From: Brevibacterium rongguiense
GTDB taxonomy: Bacteria; Actinomycetota; Actinomycetes; Actinomycetales; Brevibacteriaceae
DNA length: 64,000 bases
Assembly: GCF_009857845.1 (NCBI RefSeq)
Contig: NZ_WWEQ01000007.1
Span: 1 to 64,000 of the forward strand
Direction of reading: 5' to 3'
The notes below the pieces were generated by a model, which was given only the letters and a program-made list of their open reading frames with translations, made no database searches and was not told the DNA's origin. The position numbers and the translations under genes are program-made. Positions 24,366 through 33,942 of this stretch are shown one piece after another; within the stretch, counting starts at the first letter, position 1; every line of letters starts with the position of its first letter.

Positions 24366-25325
24366 TCAGCCGGCGGCGGAGAGGATGTCGACGACGAAGA
24401 CGAGGGTGGAGTTCGCCGGGATCGAGCCGCTCTCCTGAGCACCGTAGCCCTTGTCCGGCGGCACGACGAGGAGGATCTGCGAGCCTACCTTCTTGCCGAC
24501 GACGCCCTCGTCCCAGCCGGCGATGACCTCGCCGCCGCCGGTGGTGAAGCTGAACGGCTGGCCCTTGTCCCAGCTGGAGTCGAAGGTCTTCGTGTTGTCG
24601 GTCCACAGCCAGCCGGAGTACTGGACGCTGACCTTCTGGCCCTTCTTCACCTCGGCGCCCTTGCCCTCGATCACGTAGTCCGACACGAGGGAGGTCGGCG
24701 CCTTGCCCTGGGGTTTCGCGATGGAGGGCTTGCCCTTGGCGTCGCGGGTGACCTTCGGCATCCCCTTCGCGGGGGCGACGGCCTTGCCCTCGGCCTTCGT
24801 GTAGGTCTTGGGCGCGTTCTCCTGCTTGACGATGTCGATGATGTAGACGAGCGTCTGGGCGGCTTCGCCCTGCTGCGCGCTGCCCTGCATCGCGACCGCG
24901 ATGCGCGAGCCGACGGGCTGGCCCTCGAGCGCGGAGTAGAGGTCCTCGCTGATGCCGTTCTCCTTGTCCATGGGGAACGTGGCGGGCTTGCCCTGGTCGT
25001 AGGTCGAATTGGCGACCTTGCCGGTGGTGCCGGAGACCATGGTGATGTTCGCGCTCACCTGCTTGCCGGCGGCGAGCTTCTCCCCCGAGCCCGTCACGAG
25101 CGTCTTGTGCGCCGGCTTGGCGATGACGAGGGGGGTGGGGAACTCCACGGAGGGCTTGGCGTCGGGCTTGCCCGTGACCTTGACGGCGTCGAGCGAGTCG
25201 GCCGCCGCGGACTGGGAGCCGCTGGCCTGGGGCGTCTCGCCCCCGCCCTCGTCGTCCCCGTTCCCACCGCAGCCGGTGAGGGCGAGCACGGTGACGGCAC
25301 ACGCGGCGAGGATTCTTCTGCGCAC
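24366..25325 (-). CDS. FKBP-type peptidyl-prolyl isomerase lipoprotein, two domains
   Basis: A 319-residue secreted lipoprotein. A lipobox LALTGC near residues 15-20 is followed by an acidic Gly-rich spacer. The first FKBP-like domain (about 75-175) is degenerate in pocket residues. The second (about 215-319; VQYSGWLWTDNTKTFDSSWDKG..GWDEGVVGKKVG..YGAQ) is well conserved. It probably assists folding at the outer face of the membrane. The GTG at 25325 is chosen because GGAAGGA lies upstream and it places the basic VRRR directly before the hydrophobic signal; the longer frame to 25418 would bury the signal. Confidence 0.9.
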   Translation of the reverse strand: MRRRILAACAVTVLALTGCGGNGDDEGGGETPQASGSQSAAADSLDAVKVTGKPDAKPSVEFPTPLVIAKPAHKTLVTGSGEKLAAGKQVSANITMVSGTTGKVANSTYDQGKPATFPMDKENGISEDLYSALEGQPVGSRIAVAMQGSAQQGEAAQTLVYIIDIVKQENAPKTYTKAEGKAVAPAKGMPKVTRDAKGKPSIAKPQGKAPTSLVSDYVIEGKGAEVKKGQKVSVQYSGWLWTDNTKTFDSSWDKGQPFSFTTGGGEVIAGWDEGVVGKKVGSQILLVVPPDKGYGAQESGSIPANSTLVFVVDILSAAG

Positions 25326-25414
25326 GGATTTCCTTCCTGAGGCGGTCAGCTGCGGGCCGCCGGGCATGAGGGGGCTGAAGGGGCGGGCGTTGGCCTGTGG
25401 GCGCGGCCTGACGG

Positions 25415-26893
25415 TCATGGCGCGGGCGGGCCACTGGGCGCGGTGTCGGCGCGCAGTGCGGCGATGAGGGCCGTCGCGGGCTCGCTGGCGTGGGCGAAGG
25501 GGTCCTTGAGCACGACGGCGCGCTGGGCGTGGTCGTTGAGGCGCAGGTGCACCCAGTCCACCGTGTAGTCCCGCCGCGCGTCGTGGGCGGCGGCCACGAA
25601 GTCGCCGCGGATCGCGGCGCGGGTGGTGGCGGGGGCACAGTCCTTGGCAGCCTCGATCGCAGCGGCGTCGACCACCCGGGCCGCGAGGCCCGCGGCCTCG
25701 AGCCGGGGGAAGAGCCCGCTGCCGGGGGTGAGGTCGTGGTAGGCGACATCGAGGCGCTGGACTCGCGGATCGGCGAGCCCGGCCTCGGAGCGCTCGAGGT
25801 AGCGGTCGATGAGCTTCTTCTTGATGACCCAGTCGATCTCCGTGTCCACGGCGGAGAAGTCACCGGTCTCGAGGGCTGCGAGCATCCGCTCCCAGCGGTC
25901 GATGACCCGTGCCGCGGCCGCGTCGTCGCCCAGGCTGTGGTCGCCGGCGGCCACGAGCGCCGCGGCGCGCTCCAAGTAGCGGCCCAGCAGCTCGCGTGCG
26001 GTCAGGGTGGCCCCGGAGCGCAGCTCGAGCACCGTGGAGCCCGTCAGGTCGCGCGCGATGCGGCGGATGTCGCGGATCGGGTTGCGCAGGCTGAGGTCCT
26101 CGAGCGGCACGCCGGCCTCGATGAGGTCGAGGACGAGGCCCGCGGAGCCGACCTTGAGCTCGCTCGTCGTCTGCGACATCGAGGAGTCGCCCACGATGAC
26201 GTGCAGGCGACGGTACTTCTCCGCGTCCGCGTGCGGCTCGTCGCGGGCGTTGATGATGGGCCGCGAACGGGTCGTGGCCGAGGACACGCCCTCCCACATG
26301 ACGTCCGAGCGGGCGGAGAGGCCGTAGACGAGCTCGCCGGTGCGCACCGGCGGCGCCTGGCCGGCGCTCGGGGCGCGGTTCGCATCCGCGGGGGCGATCT
26401 CCGTGCTGATCCCGGCGGGCAGCACCGCACCGGCGCCCACGAGGAGCTGGCGGGCGACGAGGAACGGCAGGAGCACGCCGGTGAGGTGCTTGAAGTCCAC
26501 GCTGCGCCGGATGAGGAAGTTCTCGTGGCTGCCGTAGGAGTTGCCGGCGGAGTCCTTGTTGTTCTTCACGAGGTGCGCGGTGCCGGCCGCGCCCTCGTCG
26601 GCCAGCGCATCCTGGGCGCGGCCCAGGAGGTCGACCATGATGGCCTGGCCCGCGCCGTCCTGGGCGACGAGGTCGGGCAGCCGGTCGCACTCCGCGGTGG
26701 CGTACTCCGGGTGCGAGCCCACATCGAGGTAGAGCCGCGCGCCGTTGGGCAGGAAGACGTTGGACGACCGGCCCCAGGCGACGACGGGGCGGAACAGGTA
26801 GCGGGCGATCTCCTCGGGGCCCAGCCTGCGGCCGGATTCGGAGGGGGTGAAGGCGATGCCGTATTCGGTCTCAAGGCCGAAGATGCGCTTCAC
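25415..26893 (-). CDS. pafA: Pup-protein ligase PafA
   Basis: A 492-residue glutamine-synthetase-like ligase that joins the C-terminal Glu of Pup to substrate lysines using ATP. RIFGLETEYGI (nucleotide-binding Glu), NGARLYLDVGSHPEYATAE, KNNKDSAGNSYGSHENFL and RPIINARDEPHAD are family hallmarks. The GTG start overlaps the pup stop (GTGA), so translation is coupled. In proteasome-bearing actinobacteria prcB-prcA lie between pup and pafA; here nothing does. Confidence 0.96.
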   Translation of the reverse strand: MKRIFGLETEYGIAFTPSESGRRLGPEEIARYLFRPVVAWGRSSNVFLPNGARLYLDVGSHPEYATAECDRLPDLVAQDGAGQAIMVDLLGRAQDALADEGAAGTAHLVKNNKDSAGNSYGSHENFLIRRSVDFKHLTGVLLPFLVARQLLVGAGAVLPAGISTEIAPADANRAPSAGQAPPVRTGELVYGLSARSDVMWEGVSSATTRSRPIINARDEPHADAEKYRRLHVIVGDSSMSQTTSELKVGSAGLVLDLIEAGVPLEDLSLRNPIRDIRRIARDLTGSTVLELRSGATLTARELLGRYLERAAALVAAGDHSLGDDAAAARVIDRWERMLAALETGDFSAVDTEIDWVIKKKLIDRYLERSEAGLADPRVQRLDVAYHDLTPGSGLFPRLEAAGLAARVVDAAAIEAAKDCAPATTRAAIRGDFVAAAHDARRDYTVDWVHLRLNDHAQRAVVLKDPFAHASEPATALIAALRADTAPSGPPAP

Positions 26894-27081
26894 TGGCCGC
26901 CCTTCTGGACGAAGTTGCGCACGAAGTCCTCGGCGTTGGTCTCCAGCACCGAGTCGATGTCGTCGAGGACGTCGTCGACGCCCTGCGTGTTCGCCTGCGC
27001 CTGCACCTGGCCGAGCTCGGCCGGCTCCTCGCCGTGGCCCGAACCCCCGCGCGGCTGGGCGCGGAACTGCTCCTGGCTCAT
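26890..27081 (-). CDS. pup: Prokaryotic ubiquitin-like protein Pup
   Basis: A 63-residue, largely disordered modifier. The C-terminus reads FVQKGGQ, i.e. the Gln form that Dop must deamidate to Glu before ligation. The helix-forming segment VDDVLDDIDSVLETNAEDFVRNF (longer stretch at residues about 35-57) is the part that binds the Mpa coiled coil. The N-terminus is Gln/Gly-rich. It lies 1 nt after dop and overlaps pafA by 4 nt, in a tight operon. Confidence 0.97.
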   Translation of the reverse strand: MSQEQFRAQPRGGSGHGEEPAELGQVQAQANTQGVDDVLDDIDSVLETNAEDFVRNFVQKGGQ

Positions 27082-27082
27082 C

Positions 27083-28624
27083 TCAGACCTCTCCTTCCGT
27101 GGTCGTGTCCCCCAGTCTAGTGACGCCGAGCGCCCGCAGCAGTGACGGGGCGTCGCGGGCCCCGGCGATCCGCTCCTCCAGCAGCGCGCGGGTGCCCTTG
27201 AGCGGGTACTTCATGGGCACGCGCACCAGCCCCCCGTCCACGGAGAACACGAGCGAGTCCCAGCTGGCGGAGACGAGCTGCTGGCCGAAGCGCTCCACGG
27301 CTGTGCCGCGCAGCCACGCGCGGGTGTCCGCCGGCGGCTCCGCCGCGGCCCGCGCCACCGCGGCGTCGTCGGTGAGGCGCCGGATCCTGCCGGCGGCCTC
27401 GAGGCGGTAGAACAGGCCCTTCTCCGGGCGCACATCGGCGTACTGGACGTCGATGAGCGCGAGCTTCGGGTGGTCCCACGCGAGGCCCTCGCGCCGACGG
27501 TAGCCCTCGAGGAGCGAGAGCTTGGCCACCCAGTCGACGGAGTCGGCGAGCTCCATGGGATCGGTCTCGAGCGCGGTGAGGAAGCGGCGCCACTCGGCGA
27601 GCACCTCGGCGGTGGCGGCGTCCGGCTGCGCGCCGGCGGCGGCCTCGCACGCCTCGAGGTAGGCCCGCTGGACTGCCAGGGCGGTGGTCTGCGTGCCGTC
27701 GGCCAGGGCGAGGGGCCTGGCCAGGGTGAGGTCGTGGGAGACATCGCGCAGCGCCTGGACGGGGTCGGCGAGCTCGCAGGCGGGCGCCAGGCCCTCCTCG
27801 ATGAGGCCGAGCACCAGGGCGGTGGCCCCGAAGCGCACGAGCGTCGCGGGCTCGGCGAGGGTCGCATCGCCCACGATGACGTGGAGGCGGCGGTACCGGG
27901 CGGGATCCGCGTGGGGCTCGTCGCGGGTGTTGATGATCGGCCGGCGCAGGGTCGTCTCGAGCCCCACCTCGGCCTCGAAGAAGTCCGCGCGCGAGGACAG
28001 CTGGTAGCCGGGCTCCTCGCCGGACATCCCGAGGCCCACGCGCCCGGCGCCGCACAGCACCTGGCGGGTGACGAAGAACGGGGTGAGGCCCGCGACGATG
28101 TCGTCGAACTCGACGCTGCGGTCCACGAGGTAGTTCTCGTGCGCGCCGTAGGACGAGCCCTTCGAGTCCGTGTTGTTCTTGTAGAGGTTGACCGGCTCCG
28201 GGCTCTGGGCCAGCGCGCGGACCGCCTGGAGCGCCACGAGGTCGCCGGCCCGGTCGTAGAGCACGAGGTCGCGGGGGGCGAGCACCTCCGGGCACGAGTA
28301 CTCGGGGTGGGCGTGGTCGACGTAGAGCCGTGCGCCGTTCTCCAGCACCACGTTGGCCAGGTACTGCGATTCCGGCTGCGCGTCCGGCAGGTGGGTGAGC
28401 TGGGAGGTGTGCGCCTCGGCGACGTTCATGAGGAACCCGCGCGCATCGGCCAGCGGCGACTCGGCGGCGAAGTCCCAGAAGCTCTGCGAGGACTTCAGTC
28501 CGCGAGGGCCGGCATAGGCGTCGACGACGCGCGCCGAATCGCGCATCGGATTGGCCCGCGGGTTGCCCTGCTGCCAGATGCCGAACTCCGTCTCCGCGCC
28601 CATCACGCGCCGCGCGCTCACCAT
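27083..28624 (-). CDS. dop: Depupylase/deamidase of Pup (Dop)
   Basis: A 513-residue PafA paralogue that deamidates Pup-Gln and removes Pup from substrates. RVMGAETEFGI at the N-terminus, the Dop loop region after residue 40, NGARLYVDHAHPEYS, KNNTDSKGSSYGAHENY and RPIINTRDEPHAD are visible. The ATG at 28624 is favoured by GGGGAGA upstream; the frame extends five codons further. First gene of dop-pup-pafA; divergent from the DUF3054 membrane gene. Confidence 0.95.
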   Translation of the reverse strand: MVSARRVMGAETEFGIWQQGNPRANPMRDSARVVDAYAGPRGLKSSQSFWDFAAESPLADARGFLMNVAEAHTSQLTHLPDAQPESQYLANVVLENGARLYVDHAHPEYSCPEVLAPRDLVLYDRAGDLVALQAVRALAQSPEPVNLYKNNTDSKGSSYGAHENYLVDRSVEFDDIVAGLTPFFVTRQVLCGAGRVGLGMSGEEPGYQLSSRADFFEAEVGLETTLRRPIINTRDEPHADPARYRRLHVIVGDATLAEPATLVRFGATALVLGLIEEGLAPACELADPVQALRDVSHDLTLARPLALADGTQTTALAVQRAYLEACEAAAGAQPDAATAEVLAEWRRFLTALETDPMELADSVDWVAKLSLLEGYRRREGLAWDHPKLALIDVQYADVRPEKGLFYRLEAAGRIRRLTDDAAVARAAAEPPADTRAWLRGTAVERFGQQLVSASWDSLVFSVDGGLVRVPMKYPLKGTRALLEERIAGARDAPSLLRALGVTRLGDTTTEGEV

Positions 28625-28660
28625 GGCGTCTCCCCTCATCGGTCCGTCTACACTCTAAGC

Positions 28661-29044
28661 GTGCCTGCTAAGAGAACCTCGCATCTGCCCGTCGCCCTGC
28701 TCGTGGACCTCGTGCTCGTCGCCGTCTTCGCGGTCGTCGGGCACTACACCCACGAGCACAGTCTCGAGGTCGCGGGCCTCGTGCGCACCGCCTGGCCGTT
28801 CCTCGCGGCGCTCGCCGCGGCGTGGGTGCTCAACGCGGTCTGGTCCGCACCGCTCGCGCCGCTGCGCACGGGCGCCGGGATCTGGGCGACCACCGTGCTC
28901 GTGGGCATGATCATCCGCTTCCTCGCCGGCCAGAGCGGCACCGGGATCCCCGGCACGTTCCTCATCGTCGCGGCCTCGTTCAACCTGCTCACGCTCGTGG
29001 GCTGGCGGCTCATCGCCACCGCCGTCGCCGGCCGCTCGCGCTGA
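28661..29044 (+). CDS. DUF3054 family membrane protein
   Basis: A 127-residue protein of four predicted membrane helices (about residues 8-26, 40-58, 66-85 and 95-120), matching the DUF3054 pattern with conserved HYTHE after helix 1 and ATTVLVGMIIR in helix 3. The function is unknown; such proteins often sit in actinobacterial genomes near unrelated genes. The GTG lies 6 nt after TACACT, which suggests a leaderless mRNA. It is inserted between dop and mpa on the opposite strand. Confidence 0.82.
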   Translation: MPAKRTSHLPVALLVDLVLVAVFAVVGHYTHEHSLEVAGLVRTAWPFLAALAAAWVLNAVWSAPLAPLRTGAGIWATTVLVGMIIRFLAGQSGTGIPGTFLIVAASFNLLTLVGWRLIATAVAGRSR

Positions 29045-29065
29045 GCGGCCGGCGCCGCGCGGGCC

Positions 29066-30784
29066 TCACAGCACGGTGGGGTCCGGGGTGCCGGTGACGG
29101 CCGCGCCCGCCTCCGGCGCCGAGGCGCCGGCCGGGCCGCGCTCGGCCGCGGGCTCGAGCACGACGGGCGCGGCGGGCTCGTGGTCGATCATCCGCAGGTG
29201 GGTGACCCGCTCGCCCTTGCGCCCGGAGATCCGGGCCCACTCGTCCGGGTTCGACGAGTTGGGCATGTCCTCGTGCTCGAGGAACTCCTCGCCGATCGCC
29301 TGGTCGAGGTGCTCCCAGCGGATGCCCCGCTCGCCGGTGGACAGCAGCGACTTGATCGCGTGCTTCTTCGCCCGGTCGACGACGTTGGCGATCATCGCGC
29401 CGGAGGCGAAGTCGGCGAAGTGGAGGAGCTCGCGGCCGCCGTCGGCGTAGGTCAGCTCGACGAACTCGTTGGCGGCACTGGGTTCGAACATGCGCTCGAC
29501 GCAGCGCTCGATGAGCGACTCGACGGCCCGCTGGCGGGCCTCGGGCCCGTCCGAGCCCGCGAGCACCGAGGGGTGCAGGGGCAGCTCCGGGGTGAGGTAC
29601 TTCGAGAAGATGTCGACGGCGGCGGCCGCGTCGGGGCGCTCGATGCGGATCTTCACGTCGAGCCGGCCCGGGCGCAGGATCGCGGGGTCGATGAGGTCCT
29701 CGCGGTTCGAGGCGCCGATGACGATCACGTTGTCGAGCCGCTCGACGCCGTCGATCTCCGCGAGGAGCTGCGGGACGATCGTCGTCTCCACGTCCGAGGA
29801 CTTGCCCGTCCCGCGGGTTCTGAACAGCGACTCCATCTCGTCGAAGAACACGACGACGGGCGAGCCGGCGGTGGCCTTCTCCCGGGCGCGCGAGAAGATG
29901 AGGCGCAGCTGGCGCTCGGTCTCCCCCACGTACTTGTCGAGCAGCTCGGGGCCCTTGATGTTGAGGAAGTAGGAGCGCTGCGGCTGGCCCGTGCGGCGCT
30001 GCGAGATCGAGTTCGCCACGGCCTTCGCGATGAGCGTCTTGCCGCAGCCGGGAGGGCCGTAGAGGAGGATGCCCTTGGGCGGCTTGAGGCCGTGCTCAGT
30101 GTAGAGCTCGGGGTGCTCGAACGGCAGCTCGACGGCGTCCTGGATCATGTCGATCTGCGCCTGCAGGCCGCCGATGTCGCTGTAGGAGATGTCCGGGACG
30201 GTCTCGAGCAGCAGTGAGGCGACCTCCGGCTTCTCCACCTTCTCCGCGGCGAAGTGGGTGCGGGTGTCCACGAGCACCGCATCGCCGGGCCGGACGCCCT
30301 GGGCGGCCAGGGCGCCGGTGAGCCGATAGACCTGCTCGTCGTCGCCGGGAGCGCCCACGAGGATGCGGTCCGAGCCGATCCGCTCGCGCACCGTGGCGAC
30401 GGCGCCGGCCTGCGGGTAGTCCGCGGCCTCGAGGGCCACGAGGCCCTCGGACAGGCGCACGTCGATGCCGGGCACGAGCGAGGCGAGGTCGAGGTCCGGG
30501 GCGATGGCCACGCGCATCCGGCGCCCGGCGTAGAGGACGTCGAGGACGTGCGCGCCCTCGGCGAGCTCGATGACCTCGAGCACGGTGGCGTAGGAGTTCG
30601 GCGGCTCGCTGAGCCGCTCGGCCTCGCCGCGGATGCGCACGAGCTCCTCGCGCGCTGTGCGCAGCGTCTTGCTCAGGGCCTCGTTGCGCTGGCCCGCGGT
30701 GAACAGCTGCTGGCGCAGCGCCGCGGAGTCCTTGCGCAGCCGGTCGAGCTCGGTGTCCGTGCTCCGGTCCGAGGCCTGTGTCAT
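29066..30784 (-). CDS. mpa: AAA+ Pup-receptor ATPase Mpa/ARC
   Basis: A 572-residue hexameric ATPase. Residues 8-55 form the coiled coil that binds Pup, 65-185 two OB-fold interdomains, and 195-490 the AAA domain with Walker A GPPGCGKT at 243-250, Walker [11 protein letters not shown] and arginine-finger region [11 protein letters not shown]. The C-terminus ends PDPTVL: the Tyr-containing proteasome-docking motif (GQYL type) is absent. This agrees with missing prcBA and suggests it unfolds pupylated proteins without a 20S core, as in corynebacteria. Its start overlaps the trmI stop (ATGA). Confidence 0.95.
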   Translation of the reverse strand: MTQASDRSTDTELDRLRKDSAALRQQLFTAGQRNEALSKTLRTAREELVRIRGEAERLSEPPNSYATVLEVIELAEGAHVLDVLYAGRRMRVAIAPDLDLASLVPGIDVRLSEGLVALEAADYPQAGAVATVRERIGSDRILVGAPGDDEQVYRLTGALAAQGVRPGDAVLVDTRTHFAAEKVEKPEVASLLLETVPDISYSDIGGLQAQIDMIQDAVELPFEHPELYTEHGLKPPKGILLYGPPGCGKTLIAKAVANSISQRRTGQPQRSYFLNIKGPELLDKYVGETERQLRLIFSRAREKATAGSPVVVFFDEMESLFRTRGTGKSSDVETTIVPQLLAEIDGVERLDNVIVIGASNREDLIDPAILRPGRLDVKIRIERPDAAAAVDIFSKYLTPELPLHPSVLAGSDGPEARQRAVESLIERCVERMFEPSAANEFVELTYADGGRELLHFADFASGAMIANVVDRAKKHAIKSLLSTGERGIRWEHLDQAIGEEFLEHEDMPNSSNPDEWARISGRKGERVTHLRMIDHEPAAPVVLEPAAERGPAGASAPEAGAAVTGTPDPTVL

Positions 30785-31863
30785 GCTTCCTCCCGATTCG
30801 TGCCTGTAGTGTTCTCTGCGGTGCCGGGGCCCGGTGCGGGCGGGTCGCCCGCTGGCGCGCCGCTGCCGAGGTGGCGCCCGCGCCGGCCGGCGTCCCGGAC
30901 CGCGCGGCGCAGCTTCTTGGGCGTGGGCTCCCGCTGTCCAAGGGAACGCTCCGTGACCTCGCCGGATTCCCATGCGGCGCGATCGGCCGCGCTGGGCTCG
31001 GTGCCCTGGGGCCGCTTGCGCCGCTCGAGCGGCCGCTCACCGGGCGCCAGGAGGCGCGCGGTGAGGAGGAAGCCCGTGTGGGCGATCATGCGGTGCTCCG
31101 GCCGCACGGCCAGCCCCTCGAGGTGCCAGTCGCGCACGGTGGACTCGAAGGCGTGGGCCTGGGCGTAGCGGCCCGAGGCGCGGATGGCCTCCGCCGTGCG
31201 CGAGAGCTGGGGCACGGTGGCGACGTAGACGATGAGCGTGCCGCCCGGTGCAAGGGCCGTGGAGACCGCGTCGAGGCACTCCCAGGGCGCGAGCATGTCG
31301 AGCACGACGCGGTCCACCTCGCCGGGCCCGAAGGCCCGGGGCAGCTCGGCTGCGAGGTCGCCCACCGTGAGGTCCCACGCGGGGTGGGGGCCGGCGAAGA
31401 AGTCCTCCACGTTGCCGCGGGCGATCGCGGCGAACTCCTCGCGGCGCTCGAACGAGTGCAGGCGGCCCCCGTCGCCCACGGCGCGCAGCAGCGCGAGCGT
31501 GAGCGCGCCCGAGCCCACGCCGGCCTCGACCACGGTGGCCCCGGGGTAGATGTCGCCGAGCGTCACGATGAGGGCGGCGTCCTTGGGGTAGACGACGGCG
31601 GCCCCGCGTGGCATGGAGAGGACGAAGTCCTCGTAGCTGGGCCGCAGCGCCTGGTAGGCGATGTCGCCGGAGTTGTGCACGACGATGCCCTCGGGGCGCC
31701 CGATGAGGTCGTCGTGGGCGATGATGCCGCGGTGGGTGTGGAACTCCTGGCCCGGGGTGAGGAGGATCGTGTGCATCCGGCCCTTGGGGTCCGTGAGCTG
31801 GACCTTGTCGCCGGCGCGCAGCGGGCCGCGGCGGTCGGCGGCCCCAACGGGAGAAGACGTCAT
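30781..31863 (-). CDS. trmI: tRNA (adenine(58)-N1)-methyltransferase TrmI
   Basis: A 360-residue protein. The N-terminal beta-barrel (about 10-75, [21 protein letters not shown]) precedes a SAM-binding domain with [16 protein letters not shown] and [11 protein letters not shown]. It makes m1A58 in the T-loop. A basic/Pro-rich tail of about 90 residues after the catalytic domain is longer than in the mycobacterial enzyme (Rv2118c). It overlaps mpa by 4 nt and has TAAGGT-N7-ATG at its start, so trmI-mpa is probably a leaderless bicistronic mRNA. Confidence 0.93.
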   Translation of the reverse strand: MTSSPVGAADRRGPLRAGDKVQLTDPKGRMHTILLTPGQEFHTHRGIIAHDDLIGRPEGIVVHNSGDIAYQALRPSYEDFVLSMPRGAAVVYPKDAALIVTLGDIYPGATVVEAGVGSGALTLALLRAVGDGGRLHSFERREEFAAIARGNVEDFFAGPHPAWDLTVGDLAAELPRAFGPGEVDRVVLDMLAPWECLDAVSTALAPGGTLIVYVATVPQLSRTAEAIRASGRYAQAHAFESTVRDWHLEGLAVRPEHRMIAHTGFLLTARLLAPGERPLERRKRPQGTEPSAADRAAWESGEVTERSLGQREPTPKKLRRAVRDAGRRGRHLGSGAPAGDPPAPGPGTAENTTGTNREEA

Positions 31864-31914
31864 TTGGCCTACCTTAGTCGGCCCGCCGCGGTGCCCGGCA
31901 GCCGCCCGCCCGGC

Positions 31915-33083
31915 TCAGTCGGCGAGCAGCTCGTCGTAGAACTCCTGGAGGTCGATGACCCCGGTGAGCGTGCTGCCCTCCATGACGAGGCAGAACGCCG
32001 CCTTGGGCCGGTGCGTGAGCGACTCCAGGAGGTGCGGTGCGGTGATGGAGTGCGGCACGCCGATCCAGGCCCCCAGGGGGTGCATGAACTCGTGGACCTG
32101 GCGGCCCTCGAGGTCCGGGGCGCGGGAGGCCGCCCGGCGGTCGAGCAGCCCCGAGGGCAGGCCGCGGGCGTCGAGCACGACGACGAGGGTGGCGGTCTGC
32201 GAGGGCTGGGCGTCGGCCACGCGCAGCGTCTGGTCGACGTCGGCGTCCCAGGCCGCGGCGATCGCGGGCTGGATGACCCGGTCGAGGTCGTAGGTCTCCA
32301 TCCGCTGCGCGCGGCGCGCGTGGGCCGCGGCATCGCCGGCGGAGAACCACAGCATGACGGCGATCGCGGTGGTCCAGGCGACGGTGATGAGATCGGGCCG
32401 CTGACCGGAGAGGAGGGGCACGACGACCGCGGCGAACACGAAGGCCAGCGCGATGAGCCGGCCCGCCCAGCTGGCGAGGATCGTGCCGCGGTACTGGCTG
32501 CCCGTGGCGCGCCAGATAAGCGCCTGGAGCGCCCAGCCGCCGTCCAGGGGGATGCCCGGGAGCAGGTTCATGACGCCCAGGGCCCCGTTGGCGACGGCCA
32601 CCGCGAGCAGCAGGAGCCAGCCCGCGGTCCACGGCGGCAGCGCATAGAGCCCCCAGACGGCCGCCCCCGCCAGCACGATGTTGACCAGGGGGCCCACGAT
32701 CGAGACGATGAAGCTCGTCGTCGCCGCGCGGCGGGTGTCCTCCTCCGCGCGCGGGGAGACTGGGTGAAGCCGCCCCAGATGTTGAGCTCGATGCCGGCGA
32801 CCTGCTGGCCGCTGGCGCGGCCGGCCACCGCGTGCGCGAGCTCGTGGAGGAAGACGGAGGAGAACAGCAGCACCGCGTAGCCGAACGCGATGCCCCACGC
32901 CAGCGGCCAGCCCAGGCCCGGGGACATGCGCATGATCCACGGGGCGAAGAAGACGGTGATGACGACCGCGGCGACGAACCAGGACCAGGCGAGCACGATC
33001 GGCGCACCGAACACGCGGCCGACGACGAGGCCGCGGGGCGCACCGGGATTGCGCGTCGCGCTGGAGGAAGGCATGGGGGCCAT
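31915..33083 (-). pseudogene. Site-2 protease (M50) with C-terminal CBS region, frameshifted
   Basis: The N-terminal frame (from ATG 33083, or 33074) carries FGAPIVLAWSWF, the zinc motif HELAHAV and ELNIWGGFTQSPR. The downstream frame (ending 31915) continues with EEDTRRAATTSFIVSIVGPLVN, NLLPGIPLDGGWA and a CBS-like C-terminus. The two join only if a 2-bp unit is removed, or one base added, in the (CG)4 tract at 32746-32753. Both halves keep all family motifs. It is either a sequencing error, a recent disabling mutation, or a slippage-prone site. The intact protein would be a membrane-embedded regulatory protease of the Rip3-like class. Confidence 0.8.
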
Positions 33084-33104
33084 CCTAACGTCCGTGCACC
33101 TCGC

Positions 33105-33110
33105 TAGAGT
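33105..33110 (+). promoter_or_regulatory. -10 element of the RecB-family gene
   Basis: TAGAGT lies 7 nt before the ATG, consistent with a leaderless transcript. Confidence 0.45.
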
Positions 33111-33117
33111 TGGCGGC

Positions 33118-33942
33118 ATGGCCGAACTCCTCGCGCTCTCGCCCTCGCGGGCCAACGACTTCGTGCAGTGCCCGCTGAAGTTCCGCTTCCGCACCGTCGA
33201 CCGCCTGCCCGAGCCGCCCTCGCCGGCCGCCTTCAAGGGCACGCTCGTCCACGCCATCCTCGAGCGCCTCTTCGACTTCCCCGCCGCGCAGCGGACCCGC
33301 GAGACCGCCGGCGGGCTCATCGCACCCGAGCTCGAGCGCCTGCTCGAGCGCGATGCCGAGGCCGCCGAGCTGTTCCCCGACGAGGCCGCGCGGGTCGCGC
33401 TGCGCGCGCAGGCCGACGCCCTCGTGGGCACGTACTTCTCGCTCGAGCTGCCCGACCGCCTGGAGCCGGCGGCCCGGGAGAGCTTCGTGAGCGCGCCCCT
33501 GGACAACGGGCTCGTGCTGCGCGGCTTCATCGACCGGGTGGACGTGGCCCCGGGCGGCCAGGTGCGCCTCGTCGACTACAAGACCGGCAAGCAGCCCACG
33601 CCGCAGTACTCCCGCGAGGCGGACTTCCAGATGCGCTTCTACGCGCTGCTGCGCTACCGCACGGACGGCGAGCTCGCCCACACGCTCCAGCTCATGTACC
33701 TGGGCTCCGGCAGCGTCAAGGCGATGCACCCGCAGCTGGCGGACGTGGAGCGCACCGAGGCGGAGGTCCTCGACATCTGGTCCGACATCACGGCCAGTGC
33801 GGAGTCCGGGACGTGGCGCCCGCGCAAGTCCCCGCTGTGCGGCTGGTGCCACTTCAAGCCGCTGTGCCCCGCGTGGGGCGGCACTCCCCCGCCCGCGCCG
33901 CCGATCACCCGGATCGCGGGCCGCGACCTGCTGGCCGGCTGA
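33118..33942 (+). CDS. RecB-family (PD-(D/E)XK) exonuclease with AddB-type Fe-S cluster
   Basis: A 274-residue nuclease. GFIDRVD..VRLVDYKTGKQP gives the catalytic Asp and D-x-K of the RecB nuclease fold. Four Cys (Cys18 in FVQCPLKFRF; Cys241, Cys244 and Cys250 in CGWCHFKPLC) frame the fold as in AddB/Cas4-like iron-sulfur nucleases. No helicase domain is attached. The same stand-alone gene is near trmI in mycobacteria (Rv2119). A role in DNA end processing is inferred. Its 3' end overlaps the convergent HAD gene by 38 bp. Confidence 0.92.
   Translation: MAELLALSPSRANDFVQCPLKFRFRTVDRLPEPPSPAAFKGTLVHAILERLFDFPAAQRTRETAGGLIAPELERLLERDAEAAELFPDEAARVALRAQADALVGTYFSLELPDRLEPAARESFVSAPLDNGLVLRGFIDRVDVAPGGQVRLVDYKTGKQPTPQYSREADFQMRFYALLRYRTDGELAHTLQLMYLGSGSVKAMHPQLADVERTEAEVLDIWSDITASAESGTWRPRKSPLCGWCHFKPLCPAWGGTPPPAPPITRIAGRDLLAG

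Noticed and set aside
24366-28624. Proteasome genes prcB/prcA hidden between pup and pafA
   Set aside because: pup and pafA overlap by 4 nt, and no frame in the block shows Ntn-hydrolase features.
33905-33942. Overlap of RecB-family and HAD genes as an annotation error
   Set aside because: Both C-termini are supported by family length and motifs; a 38-bp tail-to-tail overlap is common in compact genomes.
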